Assembly: GCA_002286715.1 (NCBI GenBank)
Contig: NSJX01000015.1
Coordinates: 125,313-189,312 of the forward strand
DNA: 64,000 nucleotides
Origin: Dentipellis sp. KUC8613
Lineage: Eukaryota; Basidiomycota; Agaricomycetes; Russulales; Hericiaceae
Direction: 5' to 3'
This document shows positions 32,781 through 44,492 of this stretch, piece by piece (position 1 is the first letter of the stretch; every line of letters begins with the position of its first letter). The notes beneath the pieces are model-generated. The model was not told where the DNA came from and ran no database searches. It worked only from the letters and a program-made list of their open reading frames with translations. Made by a program: the position numbers and the translations under genes.

Positions 32781-34291
32781 CTACTCCTCGCCGAGCTCCT
32801 CCTCCTCTGCAATCATCTTCTCCACCTCCAAGGCGGCCATGCAGCCACTGCCGGCGCTGGTGATCGCCTGGCGGTACCGCTTGTCCTGGACGTCACCCGC
32901 AGCGAACACACCCCTCACGGAGGTCTGGGTGGTGCCAGGAACAGTGATGATGTATCCGTCAGCGTCGGTCTGGAGCTGGTCGCGGACAAGGGCGGTGGCG
33001 GGTTCGTGTCCTGCGAAGCACAGAGCGTGTCAAATCAGACGTTCGACGCAGAAGATAAACGGGTTTGTTACCGATTGCGTAGAACAGGCCGTTGACAGGG
33101 AGGTCGGACTCCTGCCCCGTAGATACGTTCTTGATACGCAGGTTGTTCAGCAGGTCGCCGTCGCCTTGACACTCAGTTGCAACCGTGTTCCACAGGACGG
33201 TCTATATATGGTAAGCAAAGTTTCAGCAAAGACGCTGGACACAAGGCGCTCACGATCTTGGGGTTGTTCAGGAGTCGCTTCGCCATGATTTTTGAGGCAC
33301 GGAGCTCGCTGCGGCGGACGAGCACGTACACATGGGACCCATACTTTGTCAAGTCTGTCCAATAAGATTGAGCGATAGGTCACGAGGAAGGAAAGAGGAC
33401 CGTACAGGTAGCTTCTTCGGCCGCCGAATCACCTCCACCGATCACAGCGAGAGGCTTATTCCGGAAGATAGGCACGGCACCGTCGCAGACGGCACACGCA
33501 CTGATACCGCTTTGCCAATAGAGCTCCTCGCCTTTGAGGCCGAGACGTTTTGCACTCGCACCGGTCGCGATGATGATCGTGTCAGCAGTCTCCGGTTCGT
33601 CGGCCTCCTGGTACTCGCGCCAGTACTTGAATGGCCGGCGAGAGAGATCGATCTTCGACACCGTCTCGGTGATGATGCGTGTGCCGAAACGGAGAGACTG
33701 TGCGCGGAATTTGTCCATGAGCTCAGGGCCGAGAACGCCAGTCGGGAAGCCAGGGAAGTTCTCGACGTCCGTGGTCGTAGTGAGCTGACCACCCGCAGCG
33801 AAACCATTGGCCATGAACCCCTCGAAGAGGACGGGGGTCAAGTTGGCACGCGCAAGGTAGATAGCAGCGGTGTGTCCTGCAGGGCCAGAGCCGATGATGA
33901 CCTAGAGAGCAACATAGAAGTTAGTCGTTGAGATCGATGGAAACGCGTCTGAGCATGAATGCAGCTTGACAGAGGCTTGCAAGTAGCATGCATTAGCGAG
34001 CATCAAGGACGGCACTTCTCCACTCGTTGAGCGTAGGAGGCTAGTCCTAGAGTACCATTTTTTAAAGCCATCTCGCATCTCGATAATCGCCTATCCAAAT
34101 CCCTGAGACCATCCATCCGCGTCGGAGTGCCTCTCCGCTGTAAGCCATACGAGCACTCCGCCAAGACGTGTCCGTCCGTCGCTCTCTAAACCGATCTATA
34201 CGGTGCGCATGACACTCACCACTTTTGAATGCATCTTCGAACTCTGCCCATTAGTCTCTCCATTCACTCCATTCGCGTTGGTGGGTGCCAT
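32781..34291 (-). CDS. TRR1: Thioredoxin reductase
   Basis: Low-molecular-weight, NADPH-dependent flavoenzyme that reduces thioredoxin in the cytosol. Exon 1 (34291-34220) encodes [19 protein letters not shown] plus MHSKV. After a 317-nt intron, exon 2 starts at 33902 with [20 protein letters not shown] (FAD-binding GXGXXG). Then [15 protein letters not shown], the redox-active CAVC (in [11 protein letters not shown]), the NADPH site [25 protein letters not shown], the second FAD motif GVFAAGDV and the C-terminus [20 protein letters not shown] ending in an acidic tail before TAG at 32781. All family motifs are intact. It has several introns; the first is about five times longer than the others in this window. 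Confidence 0.95.
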
Positions 34292-35820
34292 CTTCTGTAC
34301 GTGGGCGCGATATTGAGTCGATGTAGTATGCACGGATGCTGCGAGCGGTATAGCGGAGTAGATCGTCCGAAAGACGCTCTGGTATCGGGGGAAGTAGAAT
34401 GAAATGATGGTGAAGAAGATGAAAAGACGAAAAGAAAAAGGTTTAAGACAAGCTGCGTGAGCGAAGAACCTGCAAAGTCACCATTTCGATTACGAGCTTG
34501 GTCCCGTGACTGATATTGCACGTGATCTAACAGATAATCGAATTTGATTCGTCGGAATGGGCGCTAAAGGCTCTCCGCTCTCCCTTTCATCCCTTCCCCT
34601 GATTTTTCATCCCGTTTCAATTGGCTGCTGCAACGTGCTGTTGCTGCTCGAGGCAGCAAATCAGACAGTGCTTACATGCTTGTCGATATCGGAGAACGGG
34701 TGGCAGCAATGTCGTCAAATTGGTGTTAATAACACTCCGAGTCCACCCGGACCCCCATATGCATTTCGACCAGAGGTGAACATAAGCCTCCTTTCCCGAG
34801 GCTATCTATAATTGAAGTGCGATTAGTGACGGCATCACTGACCAATTTCTAGCACGCTCTACGCTCGCTCCTCATGATCGGCTGAGACGGGTGCAATCAT
34901 GTTGTCTGCAGACCACTGTCAGACCACCTTCTGACTGCCATCGTGCGAGGGTCCGGAAAAATCGAGTATACATCGACGGGTGCGCTACGCCCCTCCACTG
35001 CCATATGTACTCAATTGAGCGTTTCGTTTAAATATGGTCTTGGCACCACCGGTCACTCCAAAGCATAGAACGCATGTTCCAGACTGTCTTCAAGCGAAGT
35101 TCGAGCGAAAGGCGGGTGAGGAGTAGGAACACTGTCAAAATATGCCGACGGATCTCCGCTGCAGGTGCTGTTATGATCAGCGGGCCGCGAGCGGGTAACA
35201 TCAGAGAATATTTTTATTACTCGACGCCGACTTCGAGTGGTCATGTGGTACTTGGAAGTGTCTAATATTGTCCGTGGAAGAGCCTCGGAGTTGCGCGCAG
35301 ACGTGTACGCCCTCGTCCCACCGTATGTGAGCAATCACTCTGGCCCATCCTCACGTTAGCTGCAGGCGCATGACGGCTGCAGGGACTTTAACAGGCCTAT
35401 TCTTCTGTCTATTTGCAGTCGGCTCCATGGTTTCACAGCGAGTGGCGCTCACTCGCAGCATCGTGAGTAGGCTCACCTCTATCACAGCAGAATCCGCCCT
35501 CGTCTGCGTCTGCGCTGTCAGGGCTTGCATGCGTTAATGCCTCAGTGACGCTCCTCCGGTTCCATCTCGGCTTCGGATGAATTGCTGGAGGTTCAACATC
35601 GGGCGTTTGGCTTCTTAAAAACGTGCTGGCCATCACCCGTTGAACCTTCTTTGTTCCTCGTCTTGCCCAGCGTGACGATCTGTCGTCTCCCGGCCGGGTC
35701 GAGCACCCGCCCTTCTGGTCAGCTGGATTGGCTTTCACTCCGACTCTCCGTCGCTATAAAAGTGTAGATCTTGGATTCTGGGACGCCAGGTTGTCGCTTG
35801 TGCTCTCCTCTCCTCGGAAC
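34292..35820. promoter_or_regulatory. Divergent intergenic region between TRR1 and the CE1 esterase
   Basis: About 1.5 kb without a recognisable gene; short open frames lack domain support. It should contain both promoters. The esterase side has a clear TATA box at 35755. Confidence 0.45.
35755..35762 (+). promoter_or_regulatory. TATA box of the CBM1-CE1 esterase
   Basis: TATAAAAG lies 66 bp upstream of the ATG at 35821, consistent with a strongly induced secreted-enzyme promoter. Confidence 0.6.
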
Positions 35821-37148
35821 ATGTTCAGGTTTACCGCTGCTCTTGTTGCTGTCCTGCCCTTCTTGCGTCTGGCTGCTGGCCAGGCTCAGGAGTGGGGCCA
35901 GTGTGGAGGTATTGGCTGGACCGGGCCCACCACTTGCGGTACGCTCTTCCATTCCACAATTTACTTTTCTTCGCTAATTGTGACTGTAGTGGCCGGCACG
36001 GTTTGCACTGTGAGCAATGCTTACTACTCCCAGTGCTTGCCCGGCACTGCACCACCTCCCCCGCCCCCGACTTCGACGGTCTCTCAGCCCAGCGGACCCA
36101 GCTCGACCGGCTCTGCACCCTCTGGCTTGTCGTCCATCCCCGCGTCGACCCTTCACCAGATTACCAACTTCGGCACGAACCCGAACAACGTTGGGATGTA
36201 CGTCTACAAGCCCGCAAAGGTTGCGTCGAACCCCGCTTTGATCGTTGCAAGCCACTGTGCGTCCCGTCCGACGCTTTCCTGTCGTTGTTTCTCGTACTCA
36301 CATCGGTGGTATTATAGTCTGCACGGGAACGGCTCAGGCCTACTTCAGTGGCTCTAAGTTCGCACAGCTCTCTGAAACGTATGGCTACGTCGTGCTCTTC
36401 CCGAGCTCGGTGCGTATTCGCAGACACGGGTAACCTGAAGGATGCTAACGCTCGCATGCAGCCCCACTCCGGTACCTGCTGGGATGTGTCCTCCGACGAG
36501 ACTCTCACACACAACGGCGGTAGCGACTCCCTCGGCATCGTGTCCGCCGTTCGCTACGCCATCTCGAACTGGGGCGTCGACGCGAGCCGCGTCTTCGCCG
36601 TCGGCACATCCTCTGGCGCCATGATGACAAGCGTCCTCGCTGGTGCCTACCCCGACGTCTTCAAGGCCGGCATCGTCGACTCCGGAGTCGCGTTCGGCTG
36701 CTTCGCTCTCCCCGGCCAGCCCGACGACAGCTGGAACTCGCAGTGCGCAGAGGGGCAGCTGATCCTCACGGGCGCACAGTGGGCCGCTAAGGTCACAGCT
36801 GCGTACCCCGGCTACACCGGGCCCTACCCCAAGATGCAGGTGTGGCACGGAACTGCGTGCGTCTCATCCCACGATCCTCCCATTCTGTTCAACGTAAGCT
36901 GACATGTGCGAACATCTTGCAGCGACACCACGCTCTACCCGCAGAACTTCTTCGAGGAGGTCAAGCAGTGGACGACCATCTTCAACTACCCGAGCACCCC
37001 GCTCTCCAACGTCACCGAGAGCTACCTCCCGAACACCTACCACAACGCGACGTTCGGCCCCAACTTCCAGGCCATCCTCGCACAGGGTGTTGGCCACACC
37101 GTGCCGCTCTTCGAGCAGCAGTACTTGCAGTTCTTCGGTCTTGCATGA
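35821..37148 (+). CDS. Secreted CBM1-CE1 esterase (acetyl xylan esterase type)
   Basis: Extracellular plant-cell-wall enzyme. Residues 1-20 form a signal peptide ([19 protein letters not shown]). A family-1 cellulose-binding module follows: [15 protein letters not shown], split by an intron that completes a Val codon, then [18 protein letters not shown], with the aromatic residues and cysteines in place. A Pro/Thr/Ser linker ([19 protein letters not shown]) leads to the catalytic domain: [56 protein letters not shown], the nucleophile elbow [10 protein letters not shown] (GXSXG) and [10 protein letters not shown]. It ends with [18 protein letters not shown], which carries the catalytic His. 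Four short introns keep the frame. It resembles the CE1 acetyl xylan/feruloyl esterases of wood-decay fungi; substrate choice between these is not decided by sequence. Confidence 0.92.
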
Positions 37149-38870
37149 GAAAAACGTGACTTTTTGGGCGAGGGAAACACTGTATGGACTCTGTAGCATG
37201 GAATGAAAGTCAGATTTTGAACTCAACCCCGTGAGCGTAGAAAGGGAATTGAGGGCCGAGGCTGAGTTCGACGCCGACAGGGCGCTTGACAAGTCTCGTG
37301 ATCTGGCGTCTATCAGACCACGTGGCACCCGTGATCCTGGGCGCTAAGCTGGCCTTTCCGCACCTCACCTTCTTCCTCGTCGGACAATTTGAGCCTAGCC
37401 AGTGCGCACGCGCTGTCACGATGCAAAGCGACTTCATTTGACTTCGAAAAGGCTGCGATCAATTTTCTCTCTTTCCAAGCTGTCAAGCGGGATACGTCAG
37501 TATGTGGACATCTATATTACTTACATCGTGACGTATGAAGCTCTTCATCCCACTAACGATGCATGAATCACGCTACGACAACGTCGCCGAACGAAGTGCC
37601 TCCCAAGGTTGCTTGATGTGCTCATTGATTACTACATTCGCAGACAGGGCCAGGGCTTGTCAAGCGGACAGCAGGTCTGCCGATAGGCGGCGATCATGAT
37701 CTTCTGGACAAGAACGTATGATCAGGCTAGCTATCTCAAGCTCAAGTCTTGACGTCCGCCGTAATCCGAGAGGTGATATGTGGGGATTCTGGACTCACAC
37801 ATGTCTGACAGACTCCGCTCCATACAAATCATTGCATCCCCAAACTACAACAAGCAATCTGAAAGGAATTCGAGCCTCGAGGCAAGCAACGTGTTCTCCG
37901 GCAATACGTATGGGCTTCAGGGCTGAACATATACTTTCAATTGGCCTCACGGAGCAATAGTACCGAGCTTCGCAGACCACGACCTGGCGTCGGTGTCCTT
38001 GGCGTCACCGCCGAATTCGTCTCTGCGGGTGTTGAGACGGATCACTAAGGTATGATTTTTGCAGCTCTGATCTTCTTTCTTCTGCTCATCATCACGCGCA
38101 GTCGGGGGACCGGTACGCGGCTGCGCGCCTGATAAAGCATTCGTTCCCAAGCGCGGCCGCGCGCCGCTCAGCGTCAAGCTGTCAATCGTACAACAGACTA
38201 CGGCGGCCCACTCACATTCTGGCGCTATGTGCTGCGCTAAAAACGAATAGTAAGTATTCAGGACAGTTCATCAAACGTCTGCAGCGTACGTCTTATGACC
38301 AAATACTTAGACAGCCCGTTACCGAGCCCCCTCGCACGGAGTGGCGTCATGCAGTTTCCGGCGTACAGTAATCAAAGATACGGACATCGGGTATGCACCA
38401 CGTTTACAAAGTGTCCTGGGCAATCTGCAGATATATTAAATTCCATAACATCATAGGCTGACGCTTTTCCGCTCGCTAACCAGTTTATCGGTGCCAGATG
38501 ACCCAAAATAGCCAAAAACCCGCCCTGAGAAGCCGAGAGACCGTTAAGTTTTCCACCTGACTAGGGCGCGAAGTATAACGCCGACTTCCTCTGATGAGTG
38601 TCCATCGTCTGGCTGCCGTATGCAGCAGGTACATCCTCTCGCTTTGGCCTCCACGGCGCGCCTATGCCGAGATAGCGCAGGAACCACCGTAGAACCCCAC
38701 CACTATCGCGCTTCCGGTGCCCCCAAAGAATCTTCCGTAAAAAGCTAACACGGATTTGTTGCAGACCAAGCGCGACATGCCTTGCAGCAATATGTTCAAT
38801 TTTACATAAAATCCCGCGTGCCATGCCTTAAAGCTCAGGCGTCGACGACGACGTCCGACCCCCGCCCGCC
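37149..38870. other. Intergenic, no feature seen
   Basis: About 1.7 kb between two plus-strand genes. No domain or splice-supported exon found on either strand. It contains the promoter of the aldehyde dehydrogenase gene. Confidence 0.45.
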
Positions 38871-40801
38871 ATGTCGAGCGCCGTGCCACTCGTTCAGCTC
38901 CTCATCCACGGTGTCCGCAGAGCCGCGCGTAACCGGGCCACCTTCCCCGTCTACAACTCGTACTCGAACAAACTGGTCACCAATTCCGCTTCTGCATCCT
39001 CCGAAGACGCCCAAGCTGCTGTCGAGTCCGCTCACCGGGCCTTCCCTGCATGGGAGGCAACCGCGCCGCACGAGAGGCGCGATGTCTTCCTGCGCGCTGC
39101 GAGTATCATGGAGAGCGATCGGTGGCGCAAGGAGGTTTCAGAGTCCATGCTCTCGGAGACAAGCAGTACCGTCCCGTGGCAGATGTACAACACGATGTCG
39201 GCTCCGAACGTGGTCCGCGGGTTCGCAGGGATGGTGAATGAGTTGAGGGGGGAGACGTTTCAAAGCGTCGTCCCTGGGGGGCAAGTGTTCATTCAGCGGA
39301 GAGGGCAAGGTGTTATGTACGTGAATTTTAGCTCTTCCAGATCATCATCTCACGCGCGTTTGACGTCCTGTATCCAGATACTCCATGTGCCCGTGGAACT
39401 CTCCCGTAACGCTCACGCTTCGTGGCGTGGTCGCGCCGTTGATTTGCGGGAACACGGTCGTGCTCAAGCCGTCTGAACACAGCCCTCGCACCCAGTCCTT
39501 GGTAGTGGACGCATTTCAAGAGGTACGGCACGCCATCATTTCATGCCGTTATCCAGTCGCCACGTGTTGAGCTGCGTGCATTGAACAGGCCGGCCTCCCT
39601 CCAGGCGTTCTGAACTTCCTGCCGATGTCGCGTGAAAATTCCCCGAAACTGACGGCAGAGATCATTGCGCATCCACATGTCAAGAACGTAACGGTACGAT
39701 CGGGAGACTGCCCTGGATTAATTTATTGTCGTAATTATACTGATTTTTGTTTTGTTTTTTGTACGGCATAGTTCACAGGCAGTGATACAGTCGGAAAGAA
39801 GATTGCTGAACAGGCGAGTCGTCATCTGAAGCCGTGCATATTGGAATTGGGCGGGAAATCCCCTGCTGTCGTGCGTATTTTTATCGATTTTCAACGCTCA
39901 AAAGGAAGGAAAAATCTCAACGTCATCTTCAGGTACTCAAGGACGCCGACATCGACCAAGCAGTGAGAGGGATCCTTCTAGGCGCATTCATGAACGCGGG
40001 CCAGATTTGCATGTCCACTGAGCGAGTCATCGTGCAGCGGCCCGTCGCCGAGAAGCTCATCTCCAAGCTGAAGGCTCGCATCGCCAGTCTAGGTTGGAAA
40101 GCCGGTGATCCACGCACCTCGTTTGTTCCGCCTCTATTCTCGGAACGTAGCGCAGAAAACGTCAGAGATCTGCTGCAAGAAGCCAAAGCGGCGGGGGCGG
40201 AGATACTCCTGGGCGATGGAGAGCGCAGCGGAGCCGTCGTCCAGCCGCACATGGTTACGGGAGTGCGTCCGGGGATGCGGCTGTGGGAGCGCGAAAGCTT
40301 CGGTCCCGGTACGCGCCTGATCCAGAGATTGCCTTTGTGTGTCGGTGACAGAATGCTAATGGGGGCTTCGACTTCGCAGTGATGCTGATCGCGGTGGTCG
40401 ACACCATCGAAGAGGCAATCGAGCTGGCCAATGCCACGGAATACACCTTGACGTCCTCGATATGGACGAAGGATCTCTATAATGCTATGAACATCGCGTC
40501 GCGGATTCGGGCAGGTAGGATAGCTCGCTGCTGCCTAGTCTGTATCGCTTTCGGCATCGAGCTGACCCTGGATTCTCACAGCTGCCGCCAACATCAACGG
40601 CCCGACCGTACACGTCGAACTGCTGAACGGGAACTCAGGGCTAGGGTGCGTAATCACGCCGGTCTCATCCTGTCTCAGATCCTGATCTGAACTTCCAGGG
40701 GAGCCAGCGGCTATGGCTGCTTCGATGTGCAGCATCTGACAGATCGCAGAATGATTGTGCTCCATCCTTCGGAACGCTCCTACCCAGTTCCTCATCTATG
40801 A
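38871..40801 (+). CDS. Aldehyde dehydrogenase (aromatic/vanillin-type)
   Basis: NAD(P)-dependent oxidation of aldehydes to acids, probably cytosolic. The start gives MSSAVPLVQLLIHGVRRAAR then TFPVYNSYSNKLV. Splicing gives YSMCPWNSPVTLTLRGVVAP, NTVVLKPSEHSPRTQ (cofactor Lys and Glu), FTGSDTVGKKIAEQASRHLK, the catalytic general-base motif LELGGKSPAVV, and AFMNAGQICMSTERVIV with the nucleophilic Cys. Later segments are SFVPPLFSERSAENV, ERESFGP|VMLIAVVDT across an intron, ANATEYTLTSSIWTKDL, and NINGPTVHVE leading to SGYGCFDV. The combination ICMSTER and NGPTVH is seen in vanillin/salicylaldehyde dehydrogenases, which would suit lignin-aromatic metabolism; this is inference. Eight or so introns. 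Confidence 0.9.
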
Positions 40802-41080
40802 TTACTGATTACGACGCCTACGACTTCCTCACGCCCCAATGTCGGACGTTTATCCTTATGATGAAGTAACGAATTACGATACTGCTCCCGCTTCCTTACT
40901 GCTTTGTACGGCCTGTCTGACTGTTGTACTGTACGACTGTCTCGCCGTTGTTGTATATCTCGTCTCCTTGTTGTAGTATCACCCACTTTGTCGATGCCAA
41001 GGCTACCAAATTCACATCTCTTTCATTGACTCTTGACATGACACTTCCGGCAGATACAGTCCCATTCCCACCAAATGCCC

Positions 41081-43418
41081 TCATGCCGTCAAATCGCATA
41101 CGCCCGGACGCAAGGCACACCACTCGGGCTGCAGCGGGATTGCGTTGACGCCCCTCTGGATGAAGCGGTATGCGACGTCGTGCAGCCGCGGCAGTGCAGC
41201 GCTCACGTTCATGCCACTGCCGGACCAGAAGACTTCAGCACCTGAGGCGGCGCGGGGCCACACGATGGAGTCGAGGTTCGATGGGCCGGACTGTTCGGTC
41301 CATAGAAGGTGTTGGCCTGATGTAATGACAGGGTCAGAGTTGCAGACGAAGAAGCATGCTACAGGACGTACCTCCCAAGACGAGCTTTGCCTCTTCTTCG
41401 GTTAGGTTGGCTGTCGGGTCGAAGGAGTACGACTACGTTGACAACGAAGATTCGTCAGGATGAAGAGGTCTAAGGTAGAGGAAGATATAGCACCTTCTGC
41501 CAAGTTTTGAAAGGATCGCACCAGCTATTGCTGCAGAATGATATATAGTGTCAGATACTTACAGTTACAATAAGGTCAAAATGCCTCATTACCCATTGAT
41601 ATCATCGCCGATCCACTCGCCGGCTCCACAGTCCTAGGAAGCAGTTATTGATGACCCAAGCAAGAGCTCGACGAAAATAGTGGACCTACCATATAGAAAT
41701 AGTCCGAAGCTGAATGCACGAAGTTGAAACCTTTCGCGGCGACGGCGGCGGCATTTGCAGACGAGATCCACACCCTGTTAGATCGGGTTAACAAAGAAGA
41801 TATACAACTTGACTCTTGCAGACGTACATTACGATTGTATCATTGGTCAATGTCACACCATAGTCCAGGACCATTTCTACGTCCGTCATCCATGAGCCAG
41901 TCGTCAAAACGAGATATCAAAGCCACGCACCTTCCCAAACGACAGGTGTCTTCCCCTGCGCCTTCACAGCCGCATGCGTCGCCTGCACGAACGTGTCCAA
42001 CGCCTCCGTGAGCGTCTTCCCAGATGCGTTCAGCGCCTGCTGCGTCTCGGGGTCCTGGTCATAGCAGTTCGTGTTGACCTCGTCGCCGCCGGTGCTCAGC
42101 ATGGACGACGGGAACATTTTCGCGACGGCGGTGAGGAGGCCGGTGGTGAAATTGGTAGCATCTGGAGAGGCGAGACGGAGCTGTCCAGCAGGAGGCTCTA
42201 TAGATGATACAGTATGAGGCGACATCGGGAAGATCAAGGGAAACATGTACCATTAGCGAATGACGACCAGGGCCTGGCTTGTGCACATGCGACAAACTCG
42301 GGATGCGACTCGGAGATGATGGCCGTATGTCCGGGCGTGTCGATTTCCTAGAAGTAGAGTTTACGTGCCGGATGACGACAGGCCACTAAAAAAGACATAC
42401 TACAAGCACGTCGATGCCACGCTTTTTATCGCATGTGATCAGTGAAGAATGCAGGTGCCAAATTCGAGGTACTCACTTGGCCTGCATATTGGACGATTGT
42501 GTTGACATCGCTGGGGGTATATACCGACGAGGACGAGTAGGCGCCCTTCTCAGACACTTCTGTAAATCCGGGGATTTGCAGCGGAAAACTTTGGCTGTCG
42601 GTAACGTGCCAGTGCAGTGTGTTCAACTGCATGCCATGTCAGGCGGAATAGGAAGAGACGATTGAATGGGTTCAGTACCTTGACCCAGCTCATGGCATCC
42701 AAAGTTCGTTGGATGTCCGTCACGGGGAAGCTTGAAAGGAATTTCTATATTTATCAGAATGACCTAGCTGCTAGCGCGCTCACAAGTTCCTGGCTGTGTC
42801 CAGCATGAAACCTCGGTAGGGCTAAATTGAAAGTCAATGCCATCAAAGGCGAGAACCACGATACTAAAAAAAATTAGAACCTACGTAAAGAGGGGAGTCC
42901 TGGATGGAGATCGGGGCCTCAATGGTATATATTTCATCATTTGACCAGTACCACAGTTGACTGAATGTCGTGAGTCCTCTAAACAAGCCCAAGGTGGAGT
43001 TCGCGCTCAAGACCGCAGAAGAGCCATCAGCGGGAACATTTAGCGTGTAGCTTTCATCACGTTCACCCAGTGGTGCACGAGCTTCTTCTGCGATGCTTGA
43101 CAGAGTTTTGGCCTGACTTGCGCTGTGCAACTGAACATTCAAGGCCGACAGAGTCTTCGCGTGAGCCAGCGCTGAGGCATCTGCTGCACCACGACCGACG
43201 ACAAGTCGCTCCAACTTGTCATTCTTGATGAAAGACGAGGTACGTTGCACAGCTGCTGCTAAGTCGCTCGGCGCGTTTGGCACGGAGACATGGATGGCGA
43301 AGTTGGACGCGAGCCGCAGAGCGCTGGAGCCTGTTTGGAGCGATTTGGGCAGAGGCCAGAGTGCCGAAACCGATGAGAGAACCGCGAACAGACAGAGCGG
43401 GAAAGCGAAAGAGAACAT
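41081..43418 (-). CDS. GH20 beta-N-acetylhexosaminidase (secreted)
   Basis: Exo-enzyme releasing GlcNAc from chitin oligomers or N-glycans. A signal peptide begins at ATG 43418 (FSFAFPLCLFAVLSSVSA), followed by LWPLPKSLQTGSSALRL, the GH20b-like N-domain and ESYTLNVPADGSSAVLSANS with LGLFRGLTTFSQL. Spliced exons give GFMLDTARN, LNTLHWHVTDSQSFPLQIPG, GIDVL, EIDTPGHTAII, the catalytic pair in MLSTGGDEVNTNCYD (Asp-Glu), VVWEEM and YFYMDCGAGEW. It ends WPRAASGAEVFWSG...LPRLHDVAYRFIQRGVNAIPL and PEWCALRPGVC. More than ten short introns. An in-frame ATG 11 codons upstream (43451) would place the signal peptide internally, so 43418 is preferred. Confidence 0.93.
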
Positions 43419-44492
43419 GTGAGCACGCGCCTTGTCACTGCAGCAGTCCACGCACCCTGATGGTTAAATACGTGTCCTGAGGAGAAAAGAAAGCGTCAGA
43501 TAACGTACACCAGGATTCAGATCGAGGCTAGACAGTCTTCTATCGCAGCCTCGAGCACATGGGCTGTCACCGTACTTGCTGGCGCTGCTGGCAGCGTCAG
43601 CAGATAGAGGTGTTTATAAATATCAGGAAGAAGGACGAAAATGAGCTGGAACATAGGACCATGTGTGTTCGACAGCACATGACCCAATCTTGAAGTCTGC
43701 GGATCTGTTCAATCTCGAGCGTAACACGCGCTGCTGCGGTGATAAGCTTTCCTTTGACCGTCGGACAGCGATACGACGGAAATTGTTGTACCTTGTGGGG
43801 AAGTACAGTTGACGGTACTACTTCAACCGCGGTCAGCCAGTGCTTACTCGGCAGTGTCCGGGGTCTTTGAACCAGCTGGGTGGCTGGACGGGCGCTAACC
43901 GAGTCCAGTGCGGTGACCGCGAACATCCACCGCTGGAAAACATTTCAAGTATCATTCCAACTGCCCTACTTATCTCCGTGAATATTTGCATAGAAACTGA
44001 CACCAATGACGATGGCTAGATATTGGTGTCACTCTTCAGGTCTGGATTCGAATTTGGTGCACGTTGACGTATACGTAGCTCGCCGATTTCGATGTCGGCA
44101 GGGCGGGGTGTCTCGGTTCCGCGAGCTTGCGGAGCCTCGAGACTGAGACATGGCCAAGTCGTGGTACAGCCGCTATTCGTATCAGATCTCGGGATGATCT
44201 TGGACTGACAATTTACTGTGTTCTCGTAGGCAATGTTCGCCAGGCCATAGAGTTCTGTGCACGAACTCTGAATGATAAATGTAAACGCGTCGCAGAACAA
44301 AAGACATTGATGCACGCTCGATCCAATGGCCTCAAGTTTGGGTGCCCGCCAGTCCCGTTTTTGAGATCTCCACAGAAGCTCTGAATCGGGACCGTCCGTC
44401 AGCGGCATGATGCACGATCCACTACCCGCCCTGCATATCAATTCGCGAACCCCGGCCTCCTTCGTCCATACCTCACAGTTCTCTTTTTCAAG
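43419..44492. promoter_or_regulatory. Divergent intergenic region between GH20 and the aspartic protease
   Basis: About 1.07 kb without recognisable coding segments. A TTTATAAATA stretch on the minus strand near 43610-43620 lies about 190 bp upstream of the GH20 ATG. Confidence 0.4.
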
